Positions 23,620-31,130 of a stretch of DNA of 43,279 nucleotides are shown here, piece by piece. Every line of letters starts with the position of its first letter. The stretch's first letter is position 1. The stretch covers positions 74,827-118,105 of the forward strand of contig PXUB01000019.1 in NCBI GenBank assembly GCA_003009755.1. The letters run 5' to 3'. The translations under genes were made by a program, and so were the position numbers. Source of the DNA: Thermoplasmatales archaeon SW_10_69_26 (GTDB taxonomy: Archaea; Thermoplasmatota; SW-10-69-26). Below the pieces are notes generated by a model. It had not been told where the DNA came from and did no database searches. It saw only the letters and a list, made by a program, of their open reading frames with translations.

Positions 23620-24582
23620 GTGGCCCTCGAAGAGGTCTGGCTCGAGAAGTACCGACCCGACACGCTTGACGAGGTGCTGGGACAAGACCACGTGATCGAC
23701 CGGCTGCAAGGCTACGTCGACGCCGGTCAGCTCCCGCACCTGCTGTTCGCGGGCCCAGCCGGTGTAGGCAAGACCACGTGCGCGATCGCGCTCGCCAAGC
23801 AGCTGTTCGGTGACGACTGGGAGAACAACTTCCAGGAGCTCAACGCCAGCGACGAGCGCGGCATCAACACCGTCCGCACGAAGATCAAGGACTTCGCCCG
23901 CACCGCGCCGCTGGGCGAGGCCGACTTCAAAGTCATCTTCCTCGACGAGGCCGACAACCTGACCTCGGACGCGCAGGCCGCGCTGCGCCGCACGATGGAG
24001 CAGTACGCCCAGACGTGCCGGTTCATCCTGTCCTGCAACTACTCCTCGCGCATCATCGACCCGATCCAGAGCCGCTGCACCATCTTCCGCTTCCGCCCGA
24101 TCCCCGAGGAGGGGATCCGATCGATGGTCGAACGGGTCGCCAAGCGAGAGGGCCTCTCGATCGACGAGGAGGCGATGGAGGCCGTCGAGTACATCGCCGA
24201 CGGCGACATGCGCGGCGCCGTCAACACGGTCCAGATGGCAGCCAGCGTCTCCACGGATATCGACAGCGACGTGATCTACGAGGCTGCCACGGCCGCTCGC
24301 CCGGAGGAGGTCGAGGACATGGTCGGGCTCGCGCTCGAGGCCGAGTACCTCGACGCCCGCGACAAGCTCGACACGCTGCTCGTCGACCAGGGCCTCTCGG
24401 GCGAGGACGTCGTCAAGCAGGTCCACAAGACGCTCGTCGACGCCCCCGTCGACGACGAGCTCAAGGTGCGGCTGATCGACCGGTTGGGCGACACCGAGTA
24501 CCGGCTCGTCATGGGCGCCAACGAGCGCGTCCAGCTGGAAGCGATGCTGGCCCACTTCGGCATCGCCGACGACGAGGCCTGA
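23620..24582 (+). CDS. rfcS: replication factor C small subunit (clamp loader)
   Basis: The product is 320 residues from the GTG at 23620, matching the family length and its N-terminus (EVWLEKYRPDTLDEVLGQDH). RfcS with the large subunit loads the PCNA clamp on primed DNA using ATP. Walker A GPAGVGKT is at 45-52, Walker B LDEAD at 108-112, the arginine-finger SRC motif at 151-153. The collar domain forms the C-terminal third. The more upstream GTG at 23581 would add 13 residues not seen in the family. It is the last plus-strand gene before the minus-strand replication block with cdc6. Confidence 0.97.
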   Translation: MALEEVWLEKYRPDTLDEVLGQDHVIDRLQGYVDAGQLPHLLFAGPAGVGKTTCAIALAKQLFGDDWENNFQELNASDERGINTVRTKIKDFARTAPLGEADFKVIFLDEADNLTSDAQAALRRTMEQYAQTCRFILSCNYSSRIIDPIQSRCTIFRFRPIPEEGIRSMVERVAKREGLSIDEEAMEAVEYIADGDMRGAVNTVQMAASVSTDIDSDVIYEAATAARPEEVEDMVGLALEAEYLDARDKLDTLLVDQGLSGEDVVKQVHKTLVDAPVDDELKVRLIDRLGDTEYRLVMGANERVQLEAMLAHFGIADDEA

Positions 24583-24588
24583 CCCGCG

Positions 24589-24903
24589 TCAGCGACCGTT
24601 CGGCCCGCCCGCAGGCTCGCAAGCGGGCTGCGGGAACCAGAACGTCGAGCCCTCGCCGTCCTCGGCCTCGTCGATCGCAGCGGCCAGCCCCTTGCGGCGC
24701 TCATCCAAGACGTCGGCGGCATCGACCGGTTGACGGTCGGCCTCGGTCCCGCCAGCCCGAGCATAGCAGAGGGCGTTGCCAACGAGGGAGTTCATCCGCT
24801 CGGCGCCGGACGGGGCGTCCTCGAGCAGCTCGCGCCGCTCGTCAGCGAGCTCGTCGCCGAGGTCGAGGCTTAGCAGGTCGAGGTTGCTGACGTCCTCCGT
24901 GAT
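24589..24903 (-). pseudogene. remnant of a histidine kinase (HisKA fragment joined to HATPase end)
   Basis: The minus strand reads like the dimerisation helices of a phytochrome-type or haloarchaeal histidine kinase: LGDELADERRELLEDAPSGA, then ERMNSLVGNALCYARAGG and PVDAADVLDERRKGLAAAID. It then jumps straight to GEGSTFWFPQP, the text that normally ends the ATP-binding domain (GEGSTFWFTLPA). The phospho-His helix upstream and the N, G1 and F boxes are absent. So the sensor, the H-box and about 120 residues of ATPase are gone. Expression of a short protein is possible, from the internal ATG in AERMNS, but kinase activity is not. Confidence 0.6.
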
Positions 24904-25015
24904 GGATGCGCGGAGGTCGGACCCGAGGCGGGGATGCGGGGTCGAGTGCGAACGCGCCCGACCCCGGAACAGGAGGGGGGATGCACCTCGGGAGGGGGGT
25001 CGAACAAGGTTATCG

Positions 25016-25273
25016 TCACTGGATGCAGTCGGCCGGATCGAGCACGGCGGTGAGACCGCTGGAGCCGGATGGCGAACCGAAGGACACCGGACCAGACTCG
25101 GGAAGGTCGGCGCCGCCGGTGGTGTACTCGAACGTTCCACAGCGGGAGCACTCGTAGGACTCGCGGGCTCGCCCGTTGGACCAAGCGTGCACGCGCTTGA
25201 CTTCGGCTCCGCACCCGGGGCAGGAGCCTTCCGTGTTCGTCATGCCGCCGCGGATCGTCTGTTGGTACGCCAT
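25016..25273 (-). CDS. small zinc-ribbon protein
   Basis: The product is 85 residues from the ATG at 25273 (MAYQQTIRGGMTNTEGSCPG). Two knuckles, CPGCG and CSRCG, about 24 residues apart with HAW and YEC between, make one zinc-ribbon. The C-terminal part is flexible (Gly/Ser/Pro-rich). Such proteins in archaea often bind nucleic acid or serve as adaptors. An internal ATG at 25243 is a possible alternative start. It is the first of two zinc-ribbon genes around cdc6. Confidence 0.65.
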   Translation of the reverse strand: MAYQQTIRGGMTNTEGSCPGCGAEVKRVHAWSNGRARESYECSRCGTFEYTTGGADLPESGPVSFGSPSGSSGLTAVLDPADCIQ

Positions 25274-25427
25274 CGCTTACTCACCAACACCTGGGACCCC
25301 CCGACACGTAAGAAGCTCTCAGGCTAGGTCGTCGAAAGTACTCGGTGGCCCCCCTTGGAGCGGGTCAACCTACCCACGCTCGCGTCCCGCCCAGGGCGTC
25401 CGGGAGAGTCCGCCACCAAGGCCGCCG

Positions 25428-25509
25428 CGTTCCCGTATCAAGGGGTGAGCCTACGTCTAGCCTCGGCGGCCTGCGGCGATCGACGCACCGATGGTCGAGT
25501 ACGGGAACG
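25428..25509. repeat. spaced 10-bp inverted repeat
   Basis: CGTTCCCGTA (25428-25437) is complementary to TACGGGAACG (25500-25509). The 62-nt interior includes smaller complementary GCC/GGC stretches. It lies on the left side of the hairpin chain next to cdc6. Apart from this and that chain, I see no gene in the 421-bp gap 25274-25694. Confidence 0.5.
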
Positions 25510-25542
25510 GGACCGCGCTGAGCCATCGTTTCGTTCGCTCTC

Positions 25543-25702
25543 GTGACGACCGCGCAATCCTCGCCGGTCGTCACTCCAAGCGTCGAGCCCGCACGGTTGA
25601 CACCGGGCTAGCGACGCTCGAGATTCGAACGAGCCGCTCCACGGTTGGGCCGGCTCGTTCTCTTGCGTGACGACCGCGTGATGTATGTCGGTCGTCACGC
25701 AA
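25543..25702. repeat. chain of four hairpins next to and into the cdc6 3' end
   Basis: Four inverted repeats in a row. H1 is GTGACGACCG at 25543-25552 with 25565-25574 (10 bp, 12-nt loop). H2 is 25580-25591 with 25604-25617 (12 bp with a 2-nt bulge, 12-nt loop). H3 is GAACGAGCCG at 25627-25636 with 25651-25660 (10 bp, 14-nt loop). H4 is TTGCGTGACGACCG at 25663-25676 with 25689-25702 (14 bp, 12-nt loop). H1 and H4 share the 10-base arm GTGACGACCG but differ in loop. H2 and H3 share CACGGTTG in their loops. The cdc6 stop codon lies inside the H4 arm. Confidence 0.75.
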
Positions 25703-26888
25703 TCTCGCCGGCTTCGAGGCGCTCGCCGAGGTGCTCCTCGATCTGGTGGGCCGGGGCATCGGGCAGGCTCATCAGCGTCGTCGTGCCGACGACGCCCTCG
25801 CCGGAGCGCTTGGCCTCGATCAGGCCCAGCGCGTCGAGATCCTGGATGTAGGTCCAGAACTGCGTGTGGCCGCGCGGCTCGGCGTCGAACTCCTCGCAGG
25901 CGGCCTCGTAGGCGGACTTGACGTCGCCGGTCTTGGCGTAGGCGCCGCCGCGGTCGAGCACGCGAGCCACGCCCAGCAGCGTGAGGGCGTGTTGCTCGTC
26001 GAGCTCCTCCAGGCGTTCGTCGAGGATGACAGGGTGGATGTGGGCCTTGGCGGCGCGCACGTGCTCGGGAACGACCTGGTCCTCGCTGCGCTCGTCGGCG
26101 GCTTGCCCGGCCTCGTGCAGCAGCTCGATCGCGAACCGGGCGTCACCGTCCTCGCTGGCCAGGTCGGCCACCAGATCCACGACGCCGTCCTGCACCGTGT
26201 TGGGGTGGAAGGCCAGGTCGACACGTTGCTCGGCGATCGAGCCCAGCTCCTCGGCCCCGTAGGCGTCCAGCTGCAGCGTGTTCGTCTGCTTGAACGTGGA
26301 CTTGGTGCCCTCGTCCATCAGCAGACGCACGTTCTCCTGGCTGACGAGGATCACCGAGACGCCGAACTCGCCGCCGCCGGTCTCCTCGTTGAACCGCGTG
26401 AGGTGATAGACGAGGTCCGCATCGTCGCGCTTGATCAACACGTCGACCTCGTCGAGCACGACGATCAGGTGCGAGCGGTTGCGCTTGAGCTGCTTGGCGA
26501 GCTGCTCGAGCATCTCGGTCGTCGAGAACCCGCGATCGGGGAAGCCCGGATCGAACTCGTTGACGATCTGCAGCAGCGCCGAGGAGGTCGTCGACCGGCG
26601 CCGACAGTTGACGTGCACCGTCTCGAGGTTGATCTCTCGGCTGTCGGCCGCGCGCTCGAACTCGCGACAGAAGCGCTTGCTGAGCGCCGTCTTGCCGGAC
26701 CCGACGGGCCCACGGACGAGCATCGACTGCTGGGTGCCCTCCTCGAACACCGACCGCATCTGGCGGGTCATCTCCCGCATCTCGTCCTCGCGGTGCGGGA
26801 GCTCGTCGGGGACGTAATCGAACCCCAGCTTGCTCTCGTCCTTGAACACGGACGGGCCACGGAGGGTCTCCTCGATCACGTCCCGCAT
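25695..26888 (-). CDS. cdc6: Orc1/Cdc6 replication initiator
   Basis: The product is 397 residues, typical for archaeal Orc1/Cdc6. It binds origin repeats and loads the MCM helicase. AAA+ Walker A GPVGSGKT is at 60-67, Walker B LDEVD around 145-149. Sensor text follows (VSVILVSQENVRLLMDEGTK) and the AAA+ lid (GDARFAIELLHEAGQAADER). The C-terminal winged helix covers about 300-390 (YIQDLDALGLIEAKRSGEGV, VGTTTLMSLPDAP). The ATG at 26888 has a TATA box about 29 nt upstream. Archaeal origins usually lie beside cdc6, so both flanks are worth checking for origin boxes. Confidence 0.96.
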   Translation of the reverse strand: MRDVIEETLRGPSVFKDESKLGFDYVPDELPHREDEMREMTRQMRSVFEEGTQQSMLVRGPVGSGKTALSKRFCREFERAADSREINLETVHVNCRRRSTTSSALLQIVNEFDPGFPDRGFSTTEMLEQLAKQLKRNRSHLIVVLDEVDVLIKRDDADLVYHLTRFNEETGGGEFGVSVILVSQENVRLLMDEGTKSTFKQTNTLQLDAYGAEELGSIAEQRVDLAFHPNTVQDGVVDLVADLASEDGDARFAIELLHEAGQAADERSEDQVVPEHVRAAKAHIHPVILDERLEELDEQHALTLLGVARVLDRGGAYAKTGDVKSAYEAACEEFDAEPRGHTQFWTYIQDLDALGLIEAKRSGEGVVGTTTLMSLPDAPAHQIEEHLGERLEAGEIA

Positions 26889-26910
26889 ACGAGCCCTCGA
26901 TGGGTGCCCT

Positions 26911-26921
26911 GAAAGTATAGG
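26911..26921 (-). promoter_or_regulatory. TATA box of cdc6
   Basis: CCTATACTTTC on the minus strand is centred about 29 nt upstream of the cdc6 ATG (26888), giving a leaderless or near-leaderless mRNA. Confidence 0.5.
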
Positions 26922-26949
26922 CTTTGTCCAGGGGGCGTACCGAAACTAC

Positions 26950-27108
26950 TCACTGCTGCTGGACGACGCCTGCCTCGGATTCCAGCCGACCGTTGGTTCG
27001 CGAGAAGCAGGCGCCGCACATGAAACCATCCGAGCCCTCGCCCACCAGGTACCAGATGCCTGCGACGGATTTGGACTCGCCGCACGATGAGCACATGCGT
27101 GTTTCCAT
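26950..27108 (-). CDS. small zinc-ribbon protein, 52 residues
   Basis: The product starts at the ATG at 27108 (METRMCSSCGESKSVAGIWY) and has two C-x2-C knuckles (CSSC and CGAC) 22 residues apart. That is a minimal zinc ribbon with a Gln-rich tail. It lies 61 nt upstream of cdc6 on the same strand. A T/A-rich stretch on the minus strand (ATTATCTA at 27140-27147) is about 35 nt upstream. Function unknown. Confidence 0.7.
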   Translation of the reverse strand: METRMCSSCGESKSVAGIWYLVGEGSDGFMCGACFSRTNGRLESEAGVVQQQ

Positions 27109-27135
27109 GGGGCGACCACGTTGGGGAGGCGCCGG

Positions 27136-27258
27136 GTGGTAGATAATGGTTTGCGCGGCGACTCGGCCCGGTGGCCCGATCGCGACCCCATCGAGCTGAT
27201 GCATCTGATCCAGTCGAAAGAATGGTGGGGGTCCGGGTCGGTCGACGAGATGGACTAG
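27136..27258 (+). CDS. possible small acidic protein, 40 residues
   Basis: A plus-strand frame from the GTG at 27136 (VVDNGLRGDSARWPDRDPIE) continues as LMHLIQSKEWWGSGSVDEMD and stops. The text has Trp, Met and balanced charges, unlike the Arg/Pro/Ala-rich shadow frames around it. It overlaps the T/A-rich promoter stretch of the divergent zinc-ribbon gene. No family recognised and no clear ribosome-binding site, so the start is uncertain. Confidence 0.35.
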   Translation: MVDNGLRGDSARWPDRDPIELMHLIQSKEWWGSGSVDEMD

Positions 27259-27312
27259 GGCGCCGCCAACGTTCAACTGCGGGCAACGGGTGGCCCACCA
27301 CGGCCCGCCGCC

Positions 27313-28791
27313 ATGCCCGATCGCTCCTCCGGCCGTGTCCGGTCCGCGATCCTCGATCTGCTGTTCGGGTTCCCAGCAGCGCTCGCGAAGCTGGGGATCG
27401 TCGACCGCGAGGCCGGCGACCGCGCCTTCGATCTGGCGCTGCCGGTGATGCTGACCGCCGGCTTCCGCATCCTCCAGCAGGTCGCCGACTTCCTGATGGT
27501 CTCGATCGCGCTGGGCGCCAGCGCGGTGGCCGGGCTCGAGATCGGGTTCCAGTACTACTTCATCGGGTTCGGGCTCTCGCTGGCGGTCTCCAGCGGCACG
27601 ATCAGCGTCGTCTCCCGCCTGGTCGGCGCCGGCGAGGACGCCCAGGCCGACGTCGCGCTCAAGCAATCGCTGTGGTTGTCCCTGCTGTTGGCGGTCCCGC
27701 TGACGCTGCTGGCGTGGCTGTACGCGGAACCGATGGTCGGCCTGTTGACCGACGACGGGGCGGTGATCCGCCAGGGCGGTGCCTACCTGCGGGTCGTGAT
27801 GCTGGGTTTGGTGTTCCGCTTCTGGACGATGGTCGCCGCTCGGGCGCTGTACGGGGCCGGCGACACGCGGACGCCGATGTACGTCCGCTTCGTGACGATC
27901 CCGGTCAACCTCGTCCTGAACGCCGTGCTGATCTTCGGCTTGGGCCCGGCGCCGGCGTTGGGCGTCGTCGGGGCCGCCTGGGGCACCACGGTGGCCAACG
28001 CCTTGGCTGGCCTCGCGTTCCTGGCGTTGCTCGTGACCGACCGCTTCTCCGTGCGCTTGCGCCTGGGCGGCCCCCAACTGGCCCCCTCCATCGCCTGGGA
28101 GGTCGTCCGCGTGGGCTTCCCGCTGGGAGCGACCCGGTTGACGCGCACGCTGGGCCGGTTCCCGTTCCTGTTCGTGCTCGGCACGCTGGGCACCGGCGTC
28201 CTGGCCGCCTACGCCATCGCTCGACGGGTCATCCTGTTGGCGATCATGCCGGCCTGGGGCTACGGGACGAGCGCGAGCACGCTCGTCGGGCAGGCCTTGG
28301 GCGCCGGCGACGAGGAGGAAGCCAGCTACCTGGGCTGGCAGACGTTGCGGATCGGCGTCGCCACGCAGGCGCTCGTGGCCGTCGCGCTGGCGCTGGCCGC
28401 CGAGCCGATCGTGGCCGCCTTCGCCTCGCCCTCGCCCGAGCGGGCCGTCGCGTTCCTGCGCGTGTTCGCCATCGGCGTCATCCCCTACGCCCTGGCCCGC
28501 GCCGCCCGGGGTGGCCTGCGCGGCGCCGGCGACGCGATGTTCCCCCTGTACGGTGTCACCTTGGGCACAGGGTTGCGCCTGGTGGTCGCGTTCACCGCGC
28601 TGCCCGTCGGGTTCGTCCTCTCCTCGATGGCGGGGATCGAGCTCTCGCCCGGCATGGGTTGGGGGATGGCGGCCATCTATGCGGCGATCGTGAGCGACTG
28701 GACGGTGCGAGCCCTCGTCAACGTCGGCCGGTTCGCCGGCGGCCGATGGAAGCTGGTGGCGCGCGAGAGCGCGATCGGCGGCCGGCCGTGA
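27313..28791 (+). CDS. MATE family multidrug/metabolite exporter
   Basis: The product is 492 residues with about 12 membrane helices in two similar halves, the MATE layout. Typical text includes LALPVMLTAGFRILQQVADF, FLMVSIALGASAVAGLEIGF, RALYGAGDTRTPMYV in the first half, and the matching GGLRGAGDAMFPLY in the second half. MATE proteins expel cationic drugs or metabolites driven by Na+ or H+. Substrate cannot be told. The ATG at 27313 is 54 nt after the small frame that ends at 27258, and no strong TATA box is seen. Confidence 0.93.
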   Translation: MPDRSSGRVRSAILDLLFGFPAALAKLGIVDREAGDRAFDLALPVMLTAGFRILQQVADFLMVSIALGASAVAGLEIGFQYYFIGFGLSLAVSSGTISVVSRLVGAGEDAQADVALKQSLWLSLLLAVPLTLLAWLYAEPMVGLLTDDGAVIRQGGAYLRVVMLGLVFRFWTMVAARALYGAGDTRTPMYVRFVTIPVNLVLNAVLIFGLGPAPALGVVGAAWGTTVANALAGLAFLALLVTDRFSVRLRLGGPQLAPSIAWEVVRVGFPLGATRLTRTLGRFPFLFVLGTLGTGVLAAYAIARRVILLAIMPAWGYGTSASTLVGQALGAGDEEEASYLGWQTLRIGVATQALVAVALALAAEPIVAAFASPSPERAVAFLRVFAIGVIPYALARAARGGLRGAGDAMFPLYGVTLGTGLRLVVAFTALPVGFVLSSMAGIELSPGMGWGMAAIYAAIVSDWTVRALVNVGRFAGGRWKLVARESAIGGRP

Positions 28792-28830
28792 GCGCCGACG
28801 ATCCCCGAGCCCCCGACTCTCGACGTCGAA

Positions 28831-28908
28831 ACGGTTATCAGGGGCCACCCGTACAAGTTCATCTTGGCCGGTCGTGCCTGCCTCCGGCAGGCTGAACCCC
28901 GAACGGAG
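28831..28908 (+). promoter_or_regulatory. leader of the TIM-barrel/hexuloisomerase operon, with hairpin and Shine-Dalgarno
   Basis: A T/A-rich box (ACGGTTATCA, 28831-28840) is followed by a 7-bp hairpin GCCTGCC-TCC-GGCAGGC (28876-28892) and GGAG (28905-28908), 10 nt before the GTG at 28919. Unlike most genes here, this mRNA should have a leader of about 50 nt. Confidence 0.5.
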
Positions 28909-28918
28909 TGACCCCCTC

Positions 28919-29794
28919 GTGATACGTCTTGGACCATCTGGAGTTCCGCTCTCCTGCAAAGGACGCACGCTCAAGGACGGCGTCGAGTTCACCCACGAGC
29001 TCGGTCTCGGTGCCATGGAGGTCCAGTTCTCCCGCGGGATCCGCATCGAGGAGGAGTACGCCGAGGAGGTCGGCGACCGCGCCGACGAGCTGGGCGTCCA
29101 GCTGTCCGTCCACAGCCCGTACTACACGAACCTCGGCAGCGACGACGAGGAGGTCGTGCAGAACTCGATCGACAAGATCGTCATGAGCGGCCACATGGGC
29201 GACGTCATGGGCGCCAACGTCGTCGTCGCCCACCCCGGCTTCTACACCTCCCTGGACCCCCAGGAGACGAAGGAGAAGATCACGCAGAACGCCAGCCTCA
29301 CGCGGGACTTCTTCCGGGACTCGAACTACCAGGTCGACCTGGGCCTGGAGGTCATGGGCAAAAAGCAGACCTTCGGCACGCTCGACGAGGTCATCGAGCT
29401 GTGCGAGGAGATCGGCGAGGGCGTCGTCCCCGTCATCGACTTCGCGCACATCCACGCCCGCTCCAACGGTGGTCTGCGGGAGCGCGAGGACTTCGAGGAG
29501 ATCTTCGAGAAGCTCGACAGTCTCGGCCTCGACCGCTACTACACCTACTTCACCGGCGTCGAGTACGAGAACGGGAACGAGGTCTCCCACAAGCCGATCA
29601 AGAAGGCCGACCTGGACTTCGACATCCTCGGCCAGATGCTGCTCGAATCCGGTCACGACGTGACCGTGATCAGCATCTCGCCGCTCGTCGAGCACGACGC
29701 GATCTACATGAAGATCCGGCTGGAGCGCATGCTCGACGACCTCGAGCGCGAGGGCACCTTCAAGGAGGTCGCCCAGCAGGTCACCGGAGCGTGA
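28919..29794 (+). CDS. TIM-barrel protein of the endonuclease IV / sugar isomerase superfamily
   Basis: The product is 291 residues from the GTG at 28919, chosen because GGAG precedes it by 10 nt. The xylose-isomerase-like/AP-endonuclease 2 barrel is clear. Metal-ligand candidates are His65 (SVHSPYY), His105 (VAHPGFY), Glu144 (LGLEVMG), Asp174 and His177 (VIDFAHIHA). Archaeal relatives are annotated as deoxyribonuclease IV (AP endonuclease), but sugar isomerases share the same fold. The downstream overlapping gene is a hexuloisomerase, so a sugar-phosphate role is possible. I cannot choose between repair and sugar metabolism by sequence alone. Confidence 0.85.
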   Translation: MIRLGPSGVPLSCKGRTLKDGVEFTHELGLGAMEVQFSRGIRIEEEYAEEVGDRADELGVQLSVHSPYYTNLGSDDEEVVQNSIDKIVMSGHMGDVMGANVVVAHPGFYTSLDPQETKEKITQNASLTRDFFRDSNYQVDLGLEVMGKKQTFGTLDEVIELCEEIGEGVVPVIDFAHIHARSNGGLREREDFEEIFEKLDSLGLDRYYTYFTGVEYENGNEVSHKPIKKADLDFDILGQMLLESGHDVTVISISPLVEHDAIYMKIRLERMLDDLEREGTFKEVAQQVTGA

Positions 29795-30348
29795 GCCGGG
29801 TGAAACGCTTCGAGCAGGCCGTCGACTTCCTCGTCGACGACGTCCGACGCACCACCCGCGAGGTGGACGTCGACGACCTCGACGTGTTGCTCGATCAGCT
29901 CGAAGCCGCCCGCCACGTCGTCATCTTCGGCCGCGGCCGTAGCGGCCACGTCGCCCAGTCCTTCGCCACACGCCTGGCGCACCTGGGCTTCAAATCCTAC
30001 GTCGTCGGCGAGACGAGCACGCCCCCGGTCAGCGACGAGGACGTCGTGTTGCTCGTCTCCGGCAGCGGCGAGACGTTCAGCGTGACGCTCACCGGCCGCA
30101 TCGCCCGCGACGTCGACGCCACCGTCGTCTCCGTCACGGCCACGCCCGACAGCGCGCTGGCCGAGGACAGCGACCACGTCGTCCACCTCCCGGTCGAGAC
30201 CACCCCGACCTCGGGCGAGCTGGCGCCGCTCGGGACCCGGTTCGAGCTCGCGGCCCATGCCGTCTTCGACGGGCTCGTCGCCGAGCTGATGGAGCGCCTG
30301 GACGAGGACGAGAGCTCGATGCAGGACCGTCACGCCACGCTGGAGTGA
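29791..30348 (+). CDS. hxlB: 6-phospho-3-hexuloisomerase (SIS domain)
   Basis: The product is 185 residues from the GTG at 29791, which overlaps the previous stop codon by four bases (GTGA). The SIS-domain features are GRGRSGHVAQSFATRLAHLG, VVGETSTPP, LLVSGSGETFSV and the family-specific TSGELAPLGTRFELAAHAV. PHI interconverts hexulose-6-phosphate and fructose-6-phosphate in the ribulose-monophosphate pathway, which many archaea run in reverse to make pentoses. Hexulose-phosphate synthase is not in this window. Translational coupling to the TIM-barrel gene suggests a joint role. Confidence 0.9.
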   Translation: MSRVKRFEQAVDFLVDDVRRTTREVDVDDLDVLLDQLEAARHVVIFGRGRSGHVAQSFATRLAHLGFKSYVVGETSTPPVSDEDVVLLVSGSGETFSVTLTGRIARDVDATVVSVTATPDSALAEDSDHVVHLPVETTPTSGELAPLGTRFELAAHAVFDGLVAELMERLDEDESSMQDRHATLE

Positions 30349-30384
30349 CCGTCGACATCCGCGCCCGGCCCTGTCCAGCGTGAA

Positions 30385-30394
30385 AATCTTAAAG
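30385..30394 (+). promoter_or_regulatory. TATA-like box of the 203-residue exported-protein gene
   Basis: AATCTTAAAG is centred about 40 nt before the ATG at 30429. GGGAG at 30418-30422, 6 nt before the ATG, could act as a ribosome-binding site. Confidence 0.4.
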
Positions 30395-30428
30395 AGGAGC
30401 GGGCCGCTGCCGGCGAAGGGAGCCGCCA

Positions 30429-31040
30429 ATGGTGAACAGGGTCGACGGAGTCATCCTGGGCGTCGGGATCGTGGTGCTCGTTGCCTCGGTCATCGGCGTC
30501 GTGCTCTACGACGAGCAGAGCCCGCAGTCCTACAACCTCAGCTGGTCGGAGAGCGAGGCGATCGAGCTCGACGAACAGACCGACAGCGGCGGCCCCGGCG
30601 AGTTCACCTTCGCGACGAACGTCTCGGAGGAGGCGCTGGCCCGCGCCGAGTTCACGGTCGAGGTGACCGCCTCGGGAACGACCGTGGAAGACAGCAACGT
30701 AGAGGTCGAGGTCGAGACCTCCGAGGGCGAGACCGACACCTGCTCGTTCACCGTCGCTGGCGGCGGTCAGACGTCCTCGACGGGCGACTGCACGGTCGAG
30801 TTCGAGCTCAACCCGCGGCCGGCCCTGTCGACGGCCAACGGTGTCAACAACACGGCGGCCGAACGGCAGGCCCTCGACCAGGTCGCGTTCCCCAACGGGA
30901 CCGGCGAGTGGGCCACCACGGTCACCGTGGACGCCGGCACCGGGATCTCGGACCCGGATTACGACGTCAGCCTGCAGCCGACAGTGTACAACTGGGAGGT
31001 CACCGCCACCCAGAACGCCCCCGGCGGACGCGCGGGTTGA
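30429..31040 (+). CDS. membrane-anchored exported protein of unknown function
   Basis: The product is 203 residues. A hydrophobic helix at about 7-27 (GVILGVGIVVLVASVIGVVL) anchors it. The rest is Thr/Glu/Asp-rich and beta-strand-like with one Cys pair (TCSFTV, DCTVEF) and several N-x-S/T sites. This fits a surface protein with an immunoglobulin-like or CARDB-like fold, though no family is certain. It is a separate unit between hxlB and the amino-acid permease. Confidence 0.7.
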   Translation: MVNRVDGVILGVGIVVLVASVIGVVLYDEQSPQSYNLSWSESEAIELDEQTDSGGPGEFTFATNVSEEALARAEFTVEVTASGTTVEDSNVEVEVETSEGETDTCSFTVAGGGQTSSTGDCTVEFELNPRPALSTANGVNNTAAERQALDQVAFPNGTGEWATTVTVDAGTGISDPDYDVSLQPTVYNWEVTATQNAPGGRAG

Positions 31041-31101
31041 CGACGATCGGCCCCTGATCCCCGGCCGCGGTGGCCGACGGCTCGATGCCGGTACAGCAAC
31101 G

Positions 31102-31109
31102 CCTTTCAA
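31102..31109 (+). promoter_or_regulatory. TATA-like box of the amino-acid permease gene
   Basis: CCTTTCAA is centred 26 nt before the GTG at 31131, fitting a leaderless transcript. Confidence 0.35.
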
Positions 31110-31130
31110 CCCCGCTCGGCGTCCGGCGCC

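Noticed and set aside
25370-25440. RNase P core in GGGAGAGTCCGCC on the plus strand
   Set aside because: It resembles the core motif, but no matching distant partner or ACAGAA-type region was found and the surrounding folds do not fit.
25615-25640. tRNA T-arm-like GTTCGAATC on the minus strand
   Set aside because: No acceptor, D or anticodon arms can be drawn around it; it is part of the hairpin chain.
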